Origin: UKL13-3 sp044353855
GTDB taxonomy: Bacteria; Bacteroidota; Bacteroidia; UKL13-3
Length of the DNA stretch: 64,000 bases
Assembly (NCBI GenBank): GCA_044353855.1
Contig: JBILBF010000002.1
Span: 558,001 to 622,000, forward strand
Direction: 5' to 3'
Position 1 is the stretch's first letter. Each line of letters opens with the position of its first letter. Below, piece after piece: positions 1-6,958 of this stretch. The position numbers were made by a program, and so were the translations under genes. The notes beneath the pieces are model-generated. The model searched no databases and was not told the origin of the DNA. It was given only the letters and a program-made list of their open reading frames with translations.

Positions 1-1
1 C

Positions 2-262
2 TGCTCGCTGGTCATTACCGATAGTGGAGGATTGCAAAAAGAGGCATTCTTTTTTAAAAAGTTTTGCATCACCACTCGCGAACAAACAGAATGGGTTGAA
101 CTGATCGAAAACGGATACAACTTTATTGCAGGAACGGATACCAATACGATTATAGCACTCGCAAATAATACAATAAACAAACCCTTTCCTCCAGTTAAAA
201 ATCTATATGGAAATGGGGAAGCAGCAAAGAATATTTGTGAAGTGCTGCTTCGTTCTGCTTAA
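2..262 (+). CDS. UDP-GlcNAc / UDP-diNAc-glucuronate 2-epimerase, C-terminal part
   Basis: Partial gene; the 5' part lies outside the window and the open frame enters at base 2. The visible C-terminus has the WecB/WbpI-family signature DSGGLQKEAFF followed by TREQTEWVEL, which in this family belongs to the second Rossmann half and contacts the UDP moiety. The TEWVEL form resembles WbpI/WlbD-type enzymes (UDP-GlcNAc3NAcA 2-epimerase) at least as well as WecB, which fits the dehydrogenase and aminotransferase further downstream. The protein ends normally at TAA 260-262, just before the hairpin/repeat island. The family is secure; the exact substrate is inference. Confidence 0.85.
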   Translation, partial: CSLVITDSGGLQKEAFFFKKFCITTREQTEWVELIENGYNFIAGTDTNTIIALANNTINKPFPPVKNLYGNGEAAKNICEVLLRSA

Positions 263-268
263 CCCATG

Positions 269-328
269 TCTCGTCTACGCTCGACATGTCCAGCGCTCAT
301 ACCAATGTCAGATCGAGCGAAGACGAGA
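269..328. repeat. left composite hairpin of the GIY-YIG island
   Basis: Inverted repeat with arms TCTCGTCTACGCTCGA (269-284) and TCGAGCGAAGACGAGA (313-328). They pair over 16 bp with one mismatch around a 28-nt loop. An outer CATGTC/GACATG pair (266-271, 283-288) lies in the left arm. The same architecture with the same loop length recurs at 977-1036, on the other side of the nuclease gene. The core resembles the REP-like TCGAGCGAAG-type sequences scattered in many Bacteroidota genomes. Confidence 0.9.
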
Positions 329-607
329 GCTGATTCAACACTAAAGTCAGATCGAGCGAAGACAAAAGCTGATTCGACACTAATGTCAAATCGAGCGAAG
401 ACGAGAGCTGATTCAACACTAAAGTCAGATCGAGCGAAGACGAGAGCTGATTCAACACTAAAGTCAAATCGAGCGAAGACGAGAGCTGATTCAACACTAA
501 AGTCAGATCGAGCGAAGACGAGAGCTGATTCAACACTATAGTCAGATCGAGCGAAGACGAGAGCTGATTCAACACTATAGTCAGATCGAGCGAAGACGAG
601 AGCTGAT
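307..607. repeat. 39-bp tandem repeat array, eight units
   Basis: Units begin at 307, 346, 385, 424, 463, 502, 541 and 580, an exact 39-bp period; the last is cut at about 607. Each unit holds the hairpin right arm (GTCAGATCGAGCGAAGACGA) followed by GAGCTGATTCAACACTAAA or a close variant. Units differ by a few substitutions, for example GTCAAATC in units 3 and 5, and ACTATA in the last junctions. Because 39 is a multiple of three, the array stays open in several frames on both strands, but those frames are not credible proteins. It occupies most of the 361 bp between the epimerase gene and the nuclease gene. Confidence 0.95.
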
Positions 608-623
608 ATGTAAATAAACCCCT

Positions 624-959
624 ATGAAACAACTTCACGTATACCTTCTTTTATGCAATGACAATTCTATTTACGTTGGCATTACCAACAACATAGAAAG
701 GAGATTAAATGAGCACCAATCAGGTTACAATAAAAATTCATATACATCTAGTCGACTTCCGGTTAAATTAATATATGTTCAATCATTTAAAAATTTCCTA
801 GAGGGTATTGCTTATGAAAAGAAACTCAAAAAGTGGTCTCACGACAAAAAAATGGCTCTTGCTATGAATGATATTGAATTACTCAAACAATTAGCCGAAT
901 GTAAAAATGAAACATCACACAAACATTATATAAAAGATGATAAAGATATTAGCTTTTAG
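624..959 (+). CDS. GIY-YIG nuclease family protein
   Basis: A 111-residue single-domain GIY-YIG protein. It starts with VYLLLCNDNSIYVGITNN, which carries the family's two-part beta-hairpin motif (here VYLL and YVG in place of GIY and YIG). NIERRLNEH supplies the catalytic Arg region, and AYEKKLKKW holds the helix with the catalytic Glu. It resembles the small UvrC-like/YhbQ nucleases common in Bacteroidota. No extra DNA-binding domain is present, and the C-terminal 25 residues are charged and low complexity. The gene stands alone inside a sugar locus and is bracketed by matching hairpins (269-328, 977-1036), suggesting a mobile or REP-associated unit rather than a polysaccharide gene. The nuclease fold is well supported; its target is unknown. 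Confidence 0.88.
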   Translation: MKQLHVYLLLCNDNSIYVGITNNIERRLNEHQSGYNKNSYTSSRLPVKLIYVQSFKNFLEGIAYEKKLKKWSHDKKMALAMNDIELLKQLAECKNETSHKHYIKDDKDISF

Positions 960-976
960 TTTACCCCGCGCCCACG

Positions 977-1036
977 TCTCGTCTCCGCTCGACATGACCA
1001 ACGCTTATACTAAAGTCAGATCGAGCGAAGACGAGA
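977..1036. repeat. right composite hairpin of the GIY-YIG island
   Basis: Arms TCTCGTCTCCGCTCGA (977-992) and TCGAGCGAAGACGAGA (1021-1036), 15 of 16 paired, with a 28-nt loop (993-1020) like the left copy. The loop and flanks also match the left copy (GACATG after the left arm, CAGCGCTCATAC versus CAACGCTTATAC). The two hairpins are therefore directly repeated copies 708 bp apart, with the nuclease gene between them. Unlike the left copy, the right arm has not been tandemly amplified. Confidence 0.9.
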
Positions 1037-1075
1037 GCGGACTCACTAGAACTAACAAGCTACAAAACGAACTAA

Positions 1076-2296
1076 ATGAAAATATTACTACTTACCCAAT
1101 ACTTCCCTCCTGAAACAGGTGCACCGCAAAACCGCTTGCATTCTCTTGCAACACATTTAAGTTCCTTTGGTGCAGAAGTAACAGTGCTAACGGCTATGCC
1201 AAGCTATCCTCAATCTATTATTTATGATGGGTATAAAAATAAATGGTATGCTAAAGAAAAAGACAACAACCTAACTATTTATCGTAGCTGGATTTTTGTT
1301 AGCAAGAGCAAAGCAATAGTTGCACGATTACTCAATTACTTTTCGTTTGTGTTTACGGCTTTAGTTGTAGGATTATTTTGTATTCGAAAACACGATTTAA
1401 TCATTTGCGAATCACCCCCATTATTTTTAGGCATAACTGCTTTACTACTTAAATGGGTAAAAGGCAGCAAACTTGTATTTAATGTGAGTGATTTATGGCC
1501 TGAGAGTGCAGAAAAACTAAGTATTGTAACCAACAAAACCTTATTAGGTTTATCCTATAAACTAGAAGCTTTTTTATATAAAAATGCAAATTTGGTAAGC
1601 GGACAAACACAAGGAATAATGGATAATATTTTACAACGTTTTCCAAAAACACAATTTCACTTATTGCGAAATGGAATTGATACCAAACAGTTTAGTGCGA
1701 CTGGAAACAGGAAATTATTCAGAGAAACCTATACTATTAAAGAGGATGCATTTGTTATTGCTTATGCTGGAATAATTGGGCATGCTCAAGGATTAGAAAT
1801 TATCATAGAAGCTGCTAACAAGTTAAAACAACATACTTCTTTAGTGTTTTTATTGGTAGGAAATGGCCCAATAAAAGAAAAATTAATTGAACTTGCACAA
1901 ACATACGTATTAGCAAATGTTGTTTTTGTAGATAGTGTCCCTCGCTCACAAATGCCCGATGTAATTGCAGCATGTGATTGTTATGTAACTCCTCTGAGAA
2001 AGAATGATTTATTCTTAGGAGCTATTCCATCTAAAATATTTGAACCATTGTATTATGGCAAACCTGTTATTATGGGTGTGGATGGAGAAGCCAAACAACT
2101 ATTTGTTACCGAAGGAAAATGTGCCTTGCATTTTGAACCTGAAAACACAGCTGAACTCGTTAGCCAAATAGAGTTACTTTACAACGATAAATATTTATAC
2201 AGCCAACTCAGTGAAAACGGAAAAAAATATGTTGAAACGAATTTTAACCGTGAAAAACTAGCCACAATATTTTGGGAAAGAATACAAACAATATGA
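1076..2296 (+). CDS. WbuB-like glycosyltransferase family 4
   Basis: A 406-residue GT-B glycosyltransferase. The N-terminus MKILLLTQYFPPETGAPQNR is typical of WbuB/GT4 enzymes, which transfer an acetamido-sugar from a UDP donor to the undecaprenyl-linked acceptor on the cytoplasmic face. A hydrophobic stretch around residues 90-110 probably gives peripheral membrane contact. The donor-site region is visible near residues 305-330 (TPLRKNDLF, then PSKIFEPLYYGKPVI, the family's E-x7-E-like motif). Pairing of a WecB-like epimerase with a WbuB homologue is common in O-antigen loci, so the repeat island probably split an older contiguous pair. The stop codon overlaps the next start (ATGA). Acceptor and sugar are not known. 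Confidence 0.88.
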   Translation: MKILLLTQYFPPETGAPQNRLHSLATHLSSFGAEVTVLTAMPSYPQSIIYDGYKNKWYAKEKDNNLTIYRSWIFVSKSKAIVARLLNYFSFVFTALVVGLFCIRKHDLIICESPPLFLGITALLLKWVKGSKLVFNVSDLWPESAEKLSIVTNKTLLGLSYKLEAFLYKNANLVSGQTQGIMDNILQRFPKTQFHLLRNGIDTKQFSATGNRKLFRETYTIKEDAFVIAYAGIIGHAQGLEIIIEAANKLKQHTSLVFLLVGNGPIKEKLIELAQTYVLANVVFVDSVPRSQMPDVIAACDCYVTPLRKNDLFLGAIPSKIFEPLYYGKPVIMGVDGEAKQLFVTEGKCALHFEPENTAELVSQIELLYNDKYLYSQLSENGKKYVETNFNREKLATIFWERIQTI

Positions 2297-2991
2297 TAAT
2301 TAAACCTGCAACAAAAGAAGATTTAAATAAGATAGCAAAATGTCATATTGCTGCATTCCCTAATTCGGTAACATCCTTATTTGGTGTTGGGTTTATTGCA
2401 CAAATGTTGCAATGGTATTTGAGCGCGCCTAATAAATTTATATTTTGGATAGAAGAAGACACTAACTGTGTTGGCTATTGTGGAGGATTGGTAATGGATG
2501 GAAGTGATGCGTATGGATCGGCTAGTGGCATGACACAATTTGGATTTGGTGCTGCTGCAAAAGTGATGCTGCGCAAACCATGGTTATTGTTTCACCCCGA
2601 AATTAGAGCGCGTTATCCTTTTATTATCACCAATGTAAAACGTAGAATCAGCAAAATATTTGGACACTCAGAAAAACCAATTTCCATAAAACCTATTGAA
2701 CCACATAACACCGGCTTAACTGCGGGCTTAGTTGTAATTGGTGTACATCCTTCCCAACATAAAAAAGGCATCGGAAGTTTATTGCAACAAGAATTTGAAC
2801 GCAAAGCCAAACAAATGGGCGCAACCCAAATGCAACTTTCAGTACGGGTAGAAAATGCGCAAGCAATAAGCTCTTATAAAAAAAATGGCTGGGTTATAAT
2901 CGAAGACCAAAAAATAGCCTACTTAATGACAAAAAATATTATAACAGGTTTTACACTCAACTTAGATGACGTTTTTAAAGACCTTGATTAA
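2293..2991 (+). CDS. GNAT family N-acetyltransferase
   Basis: A 232-residue GNAT protein. I chose ATG 2293 because it overlaps the upstream stop as ATGA and begins MIIKPATKEDLNKIA, the usual beta1-alpha1 of GNATs; a TTG 21 bases earlier only extends into the glycosyltransferase. The acetyl-CoA loop is VIGVHPSQHKKGIGSLLQQ (the Q/R-x-x-G-x-G/A motif) at about residues 155-172, followed by the AQAISSYKKNGW beta-bulge motif. About 60 residues between beta3 and beta4 form an insertion. Its position suggests it acetylates an amino-sugar or a related intermediate of this locus, possibly the amine made by the DegT aminotransferase; the substrate is inference. Confidence 0.85.
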   Translation: MIIKPATKEDLNKIAKCHIAAFPNSVTSLFGVGFIAQMLQWYLSAPNKFIFWIEEDTNCVGYCGGLVMDGSDAYGSASGMTQFGFGAAAKVMLRKPWLLFHPEIRARYPFIITNVKRRISKIFGHSEKPISIKPIEPHNTGLTAGLVVIGVHPSQHKKGIGSLLQQEFERKAKQMGATQMQLSVRVENAQAISSYKKNGWVIIEDQKIAYLMTKNIITGFTLNLDDVFKDLD

Positions 2992-3004
2992 ATAGACAAT
3001 TTCT

Positions 3005-3035
3005 TTTGGCAATAACAGCCAAGTCAATATCTTCG
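3005..3035 (+). promoter_or_regulatory. Bacteroidota-type promoter for the second sugar operon
   Basis: TTTG at 3005-3008, 19 bases, then TATCTTCG at 3028-3035, close to the Bacteroidota sigma consensus TTTG-N19-21-TAnnTTTG (one mismatch in the -7 box). The start codon at 3046 is only 10 bases further, so the leader would be very short. The box lies in the 54-bp gap between the acetyltransferase and the dehydrogenase gene and would drive 3046-6269 and perhaps further. Confidence 0.55.
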
Positions 3036-3045
3036 CCAACCATAC

Positions 3046-4074
3046 ATGAATACTAACATAAAATTTGCCGTACTGGGAACTGGCCATATTGGCAAACGAC
3101 ATGCAGAGATGATTATGCGCAATGCCGAATGCGAATTGGTTGCACTCATTGACTCCAATAATACAACGCTTACACATGCACTTCAACAATATCCTTCACA
3201 AGGATTTGAATCATTGGATGCCTTTATCCAATCGGATGTGAAAGCCGATGTATTGTGTATAGCAACACCCAACGGATTGCATGCCCAGCAAGCATTAACA
3301 GCTATTGAAAATAATATGCATGTGGTGATTGAAAAACCAATGGGGCTAAGTAAAAAAGTAAGTGAAGATGTAATTTTCAAAGCATTACACCATGGCAAAC
3401 ATGTTTTTTGTGTAATGCAAAACAGATACTCGCCTCCAAGTGAATGGCTTAAAAAAATAGTAACCGAAAATGTACTTGGCACTATTTACATGGTACAAGT
3501 AAACTGCTATTGGAACCGAGATGATCGGTATTATAAAAAAGATACTTGGCATGGAGGTGCTGCATTGGATGGTGGAACCTTATTTACCCAGTTCAGTCAT
3601 TTTATTGATTTAATGTATTGGGTTTTTGGAGATATTGAAAACATACAAGCCAAATTTTTGGATAATAACCACCAAACCTTAACTGATTTTGAAGACTCGG
3701 GTTTTGTGAATTTTAATTTTGTAAACGGTGGTATGGGTAGCCTCAATTATTCAACATCTTGTTGGGATACCAATTTGGAAAGCAGCATGACCATTATTGC
3801 CGAAAATGGGAGTGTAAAAGTTGGTGGACAATACATGGATAAAGTAGAATACTGCCATATAAAAAACTATACCTTACCCGAACTCAAAGCTACCAATCCT
3901 CCTAATGATTATGGCCCGTATAAAGGCAGTGCAGCCAATCACCATTATGTAATTGAAAATGTAGTGGATGTTTTAAAAGGCCGATCTACAATTACCACCA
4001 ATGCCATGGAGGGTTTAAAAGTGGTTGAGATTATTGAAAAGATTTACGCATGTAAAAAAACAGCTAAAGGTTGA
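3046..4074 (+). CDS. Gfo/Idh/MocA family sugar dehydrogenase
   Basis: A 342-residue NAD(P)-dependent dehydrogenase. Residues 5-14 show the Rossmann loop (FAVLGTGHIGKRH), residues near 95 the EKP motif (VVIEKPMGLS), and the C-terminal half the substrate domain with GGTLFTQFSHFIDLMYW, where the late His is the usual catalytic base. The overall pattern resembles WbpB/WlbA (UDP-GlcNAc uronate 3-dehydrogenase). With the downstream DegT aminotransferase this would form a 3-keto-then-3-amino pathway for a 2,3-diacetamido sugar. The gene overlaps the next by TTGA at 4071-4074. The fold is certain; the WbpB-like role is inference from neighbours. Confidence 0.85.
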   Translation: MNTNIKFAVLGTGHIGKRHAEMIMRNAECELVALIDSNNTTLTHALQQYPSQGFESLDAFIQSDVKADVLCIATPNGLHAQQALTAIENNMHVVIEKPMGLSKKVSEDVIFKALHHGKHVFCVMQNRYSPPSEWLKKIVTENVLGTIYMVQVNCYWNRDDRYYKKDTWHGGAALDGGTLFTQFSHFIDLMYWVFGDIENIQAKFLDNNHQTLTDFEDSGFVNFNFVNGGMGSLNYSTSCWDTNLESSMTIIAENGSVKVGGQYMDKVEYCHIKNYTLPELKATNPPNDYGPYKGSAANHHYVIENVVDVLKGRSTITTNAMEGLKVVEIIEKIYACKKTAKG

Positions 4075-5051
4075 GTTTAGCTGCTCACATACATCACAAT
4101 GAAACGTTATCGGAAACTATTCGGCAACGTTTTTTTTTGGTTAAGGATGCTCCTGTTTCAGCAGAACTTATTGCAGCTTACCTACAAGGTGAAGCAGAAA
4201 ATGATTTTACAAAACTAGTACCTTACACACAACCACTGCACACTGATTCTTTTCAAATTCACATTAGTCATGATATTGATTGGATAAACCCACTCCACCC
4301 CTATTCCATGCTCAATTATGTTCGCTCGTTGGTTTCAAACCATCCTTGGTTTACACCCAAACAACTGTTTAACAAACAGGTATTACTAGACAATATTGCC
4401 CAATTATTGCAACTCGAAAAAGAACAAGCAGTGAGTTCCTTATTTTGTATTGGAGCCCATAAAAATAGCACATTGAATCGATATGCAATTAGGTATAAAA
4501 CATCAACATCATTATACAAACCATTACTTAAGCTCATTCAAGAAAACAATCAATCAATAGGACTTCATTCGGGATATCATTCTGTAGAAAGAAAAAATAT
4601 AATAGTTGAAAAAAACAGCCTCGAACACTTTACACAGCAACCTATTATAGCACACCGTAGCCATTATTTACAACACAATGAGTTAATGTACGAGCAATTG
4701 GATGCTGCAAAAATAGCCTATGATTTAGGAAATGGTAACATAAGGGAAGTAGGATTGATAAATGGGTTTCCAGGAAAAACAAAACCAATACATACTAAAA
4801 CAGGTATTGTATTTAATTGTACAACTATTCCATTAATATTAACCGACAATGTGTTTTTTGTTAAACCCTACCACGAGGTGATACAAGAATTTACACACAC
4901 GTTGCAACAATTAAAAAATTATGGCGGTTCTGGTTGTATACTCTTTCATCCAGAAAACATGTTGCTCAAACCACAGCTATGGAATTACTTTGAAGAAATC
5001 ATTCATATTTGCAAACAAGAAGGCGCAATCCTAAACCAAAGGTTAACTTAA
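4071..5051 (+). CDS. NodB-like polysaccharide deacetylase-related protein
   Basis: A 326-residue protein with the conserved blocks of the polysaccharide deacetylase (NodB) fold. ISHDIDW at about residue 65 gives the Asp-Asp pair, IGLHSGYHS near residue 162 gives the metal-binding His pair, IAHRSHYL near residue 196 is motif 3, and ILFHPEN near residue 293 is the late His motif. It has no signal peptide, so it is predicted cytoplasmic, unusual for a peptidoglycan or chitin deacetylase. The start is TTG 4071, overlapping the preceding TGA as TTGA; the first in-frame ATG would delete the N-terminal part. It sits between the dehydrogenase and the aminotransferase, so it may deacetylate a nucleotide- or lipid-linked sugar. 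Confidence 0.75.
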   Translation: MSLAAHIHHNETLSETIRQRFFLVKDAPVSAELIAAYLQGEAENDFTKLVPYTQPLHTDSFQIHISHDIDWINPLHPYSMLNYVRSLVSNHPWFTPKQLFNKQVLLDNIAQLLQLEKEQAVSSLFCIGAHKNSTLNRYAIRYKTSTSLYKPLLKLIQENNQSIGLHSGYHSVERKNIIVEKNSLEHFTQQPIIAHRSHYLQHNELMYEQLDAAKIAYDLGNGNIREVGLINGFPGKTKPIHTKTGIVFNCTTIPLILTDNVFFVKPYHEVIQEFTHTLQQLKNYGGSGCILFHPENMLLKPQLWNYFEEIIHICKQEGAILNQRLT

Positions 5052-5054
5052 GAT

Positions 5055-6269
5055 ATGATTCCATTTTCACCTCCACATATTGATCAAAAAATTATAGATG
5101 CCGTTGTTGACACCCTCAAATCGGGGTGGATTACAACAGGTCCCAAAACAAAACGATTTGAAAAAGAGATTTCCAATTACTGTGGCAATCCAGCAACACT
5201 TTGTTTAAACTCTGCAACTGCAGGTTTAGAAATAATACTTCGCTGGTTTGGTGTAAAAGAAGGAGACGAAGTAATTTTACCTGCATACACTTATAGTGCT
5301 ACAGCAAATGTAATTATGCACTGTGGTGCTACTCCTGTTTTTGTAGATATATGTGACGATTTTAATATTTGCCATGTAGCAGTATTAAATGCCATAACAC
5401 CCAACACAAAAGTAATCATGCCTGTAGATTTTGCAGGTTACCCATGCAATTACCAGGAACTTAATGCTATTGTACAAAGCCCTGAAATGAGAGCAAAATT
5501 TAACCCCAACACACCCGAGCAAGAAACACTTGGGCGAATTTTAATCCTAAGCGATGCAGCACATTCATTTGGTGCAACATACCAAAATAAGATTGCGGGA
5601 TCGTTAACGGATGTTTCTGTTTTTTCATTTCATGCCGTAAAAAACTTAACAACTGCCGAAGGAGGAGCCATTGCCTTAAACCTACCTGCACCTTTTGATA
5701 ACGAAGAAATTTACAAAGCACTTTGCATCAAAACCTTGCATGGTCAAAATAAAGATGCCTTAGCCAAAACCCAACCTGATAATTGGAAATATGATATTGT
5801 AGAAGCTGGCTACAAAATGAACATGACAGATATTATGGCTGCTATTGGCTTGGTTGAATTGGAACGATATGATTCACTTATTTTACCTAAGCGTAAACAT
5901 ATTTTTGAAACATATACACAAGCACTTAGCAAATTTGATTGGGCCGTTATTCCCGAATATACAAATGATGTAAAAACTTCTTCTTACCATTTATACCCAT
6001 TGCGCATTCAACATTGTACCGAAGCACAAAGAGATGCGATTATTGCAAAAATATTTGAGCAAAACGTTTCCGTTAATGTACATTTTATACCCGTACCTAT
6101 GATGAGTTTTTACACTAATTTAGGGTATAATATCAATCATTACCCTAAAACAAAATCCCATTACGCAGCCGAAATTTCGTTGCCTGTATATATGAATCTC
6201 ACCAACGAACAACTTCAAACTGTTATACATGCAGTTATTCAATCGGTTGAAGAAGTGTTGAAAAGCTAA
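5055..6269 (+). CDS. DegT/DnrJ/EryC1/StrS sugar aminotransferase
   Basis: A 404-residue PLP-dependent aminotransferase that converts a keto-sugar nucleotide into its amino-sugar, normally with glutamate as donor. Visible hallmarks are the N-terminal SGWITTGPKTKRFEKEI, YTYSATANVIMHCGA, the PLP-contacting LSDAAHSFGA, and the Schiff-base lysine in FHAVKNLTTAEGGAIAL (about residue 196). It starts 3 bases after the deacetylase stop, so it is in the same operon. With the dehydrogenase at 3046 it suggests a WbpB/WbpE-like pair; a 4-aminotransferase (PglE-like) acting on the product of the dehydratase at 6959 is the alternative. Confidence 0.9.
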   Translation: MIPFSPPHIDQKIIDAVVDTLKSGWITTGPKTKRFEKEISNYCGNPATLCLNSATAGLEIILRWFGVKEGDEVILPAYTYSATANVIMHCGATPVFVDICDDFNICHVAVLNAITPNTKVIMPVDFAGYPCNYQELNAIVQSPEMRAKFNPNTPEQETLGRILILSDAAHSFGATYQNKIAGSLTDVSVFSFHAVKNLTTAEGGAIALNLPAPFDNEEIYKALCIKTLHGQNKDALAKTQPDNWKYDIVEAGYKMNMTDIMAAIGLVELERYDSLILPKRKHIFETYTQALSKFDWAVIPEYTNDVKTSSYHLYPLRIQHCTEAQRDAIIAKIFEQNVSVNVHFIPVPMMSFYTNLGYNINHYPKTKSHYAAEISLPVYMNLTNEQLQTVIHAVIQSVEEVLKS

Positions 6270-6305
6270 GTTGCACAGCAAATAGGGTTTAATTAAGTTG
6301 CACCT

Positions 6306-6914
6306 ATGCTACAAGCTGCTATCAAAAGAATATTCGATTTTACCCTAAGTTTAGGAGGCATTATACTATTGTCTCCTATTTTTTTGCTCATCGCTTTGGT
6401 CATTAAACTCGAATCGAAAGGCAATGTATTGTTTACCCAAATGAGAGTTGGTAAAGGTTCGAAGGATTTTTATCTGTTTAAATTTAGAAGCATGTATATT
6501 GATTCAGAAAAAAATGGACAATTAACAGTAGGCATGAAAGACCCTAGAATTACCGGTATAGGATACTTGTTACGTAAGTTTAAGATAGATGAATTACCTC
6601 AACTTTTGAATGTACTCATAGGGAATATGAGTTTTGTAGGTCCTCGACCAGAAGTAAGAAAATATGTAGCTTTGTATACTCCAGAACAACTCACTGTTTT
6701 AATAGTAAAACCCGGCATAACCGATAAAGCTTCCCTAAAATATTTTAATGAAAATGAGCTTTTGGGGAAATCTACTAACCCTGAACATACCTACATTCAA
6801 GACATAATGCCTGAAAAACTAAAGATAAATATGGAGTATATCCAACAAAGAGGCATTGTTCAAGATTTTACCATTATTATGAAAACAATATGGAGAGTTT
6901 TATATTTATCTTAA
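6306..6914 (+). CDS. initiating sugar-phosphate transferase (monotopic PGT)
   Basis: A 202-residue bacterial sugar transferase of the PglC/WcaJ catalytic-core class, which transfers a phospho-sugar from a UDP-sugar to undecaprenyl phosphate. Residues 8-33 form the re-entrant membrane helix (FTLSLGGIILLSPIFLLIAL). KFRSMYIDSE carries the upstream basic motif, KIDELPQLLNVL the catalytic Asp-Glu dyad, and FVGPRPEV the conserved substrate loop. It lacks the four extra N-terminal membrane helices of WcaJ/WbaP, so it is the minimal form, though short for some relatives. It probably commits the locus product to lipid. Confidence 0.92.
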   Translation: MLQAAIKRIFDFTLSLGGIILLSPIFLLIALVIKLESKGNVLFTQMRVGKGSKDFYLFKFRSMYIDSEKNGQLTVGMKDPRITGIGYLLRKFKIDELPQLLNVLIGNMSFVGPRPEVRKYVALYTPEQLTVLIVKPGITDKASLKYFNENELLGKSTNPEHTYIQDIMPEKLKINMEYIQQRGIVQDFTIIMKTIWRVLYLS

Positions 6915-6958
6915 CTAGCACCATTAATATTCATTAAAAAAACTATTTTCGTACTCAA

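Noticed and set aside
307..607. Possible CRISPR array
   Set aside because: Repeats are contiguous with no variable spacers, and no cas genes are present in the window.
266..638. Two long open frames, one on each strand, over the 39-bp array
   Set aside because: They are consequences of a 39-bp (13-codon) period without stop codons; the peptides are pure repeat and have no start context or homology signal.
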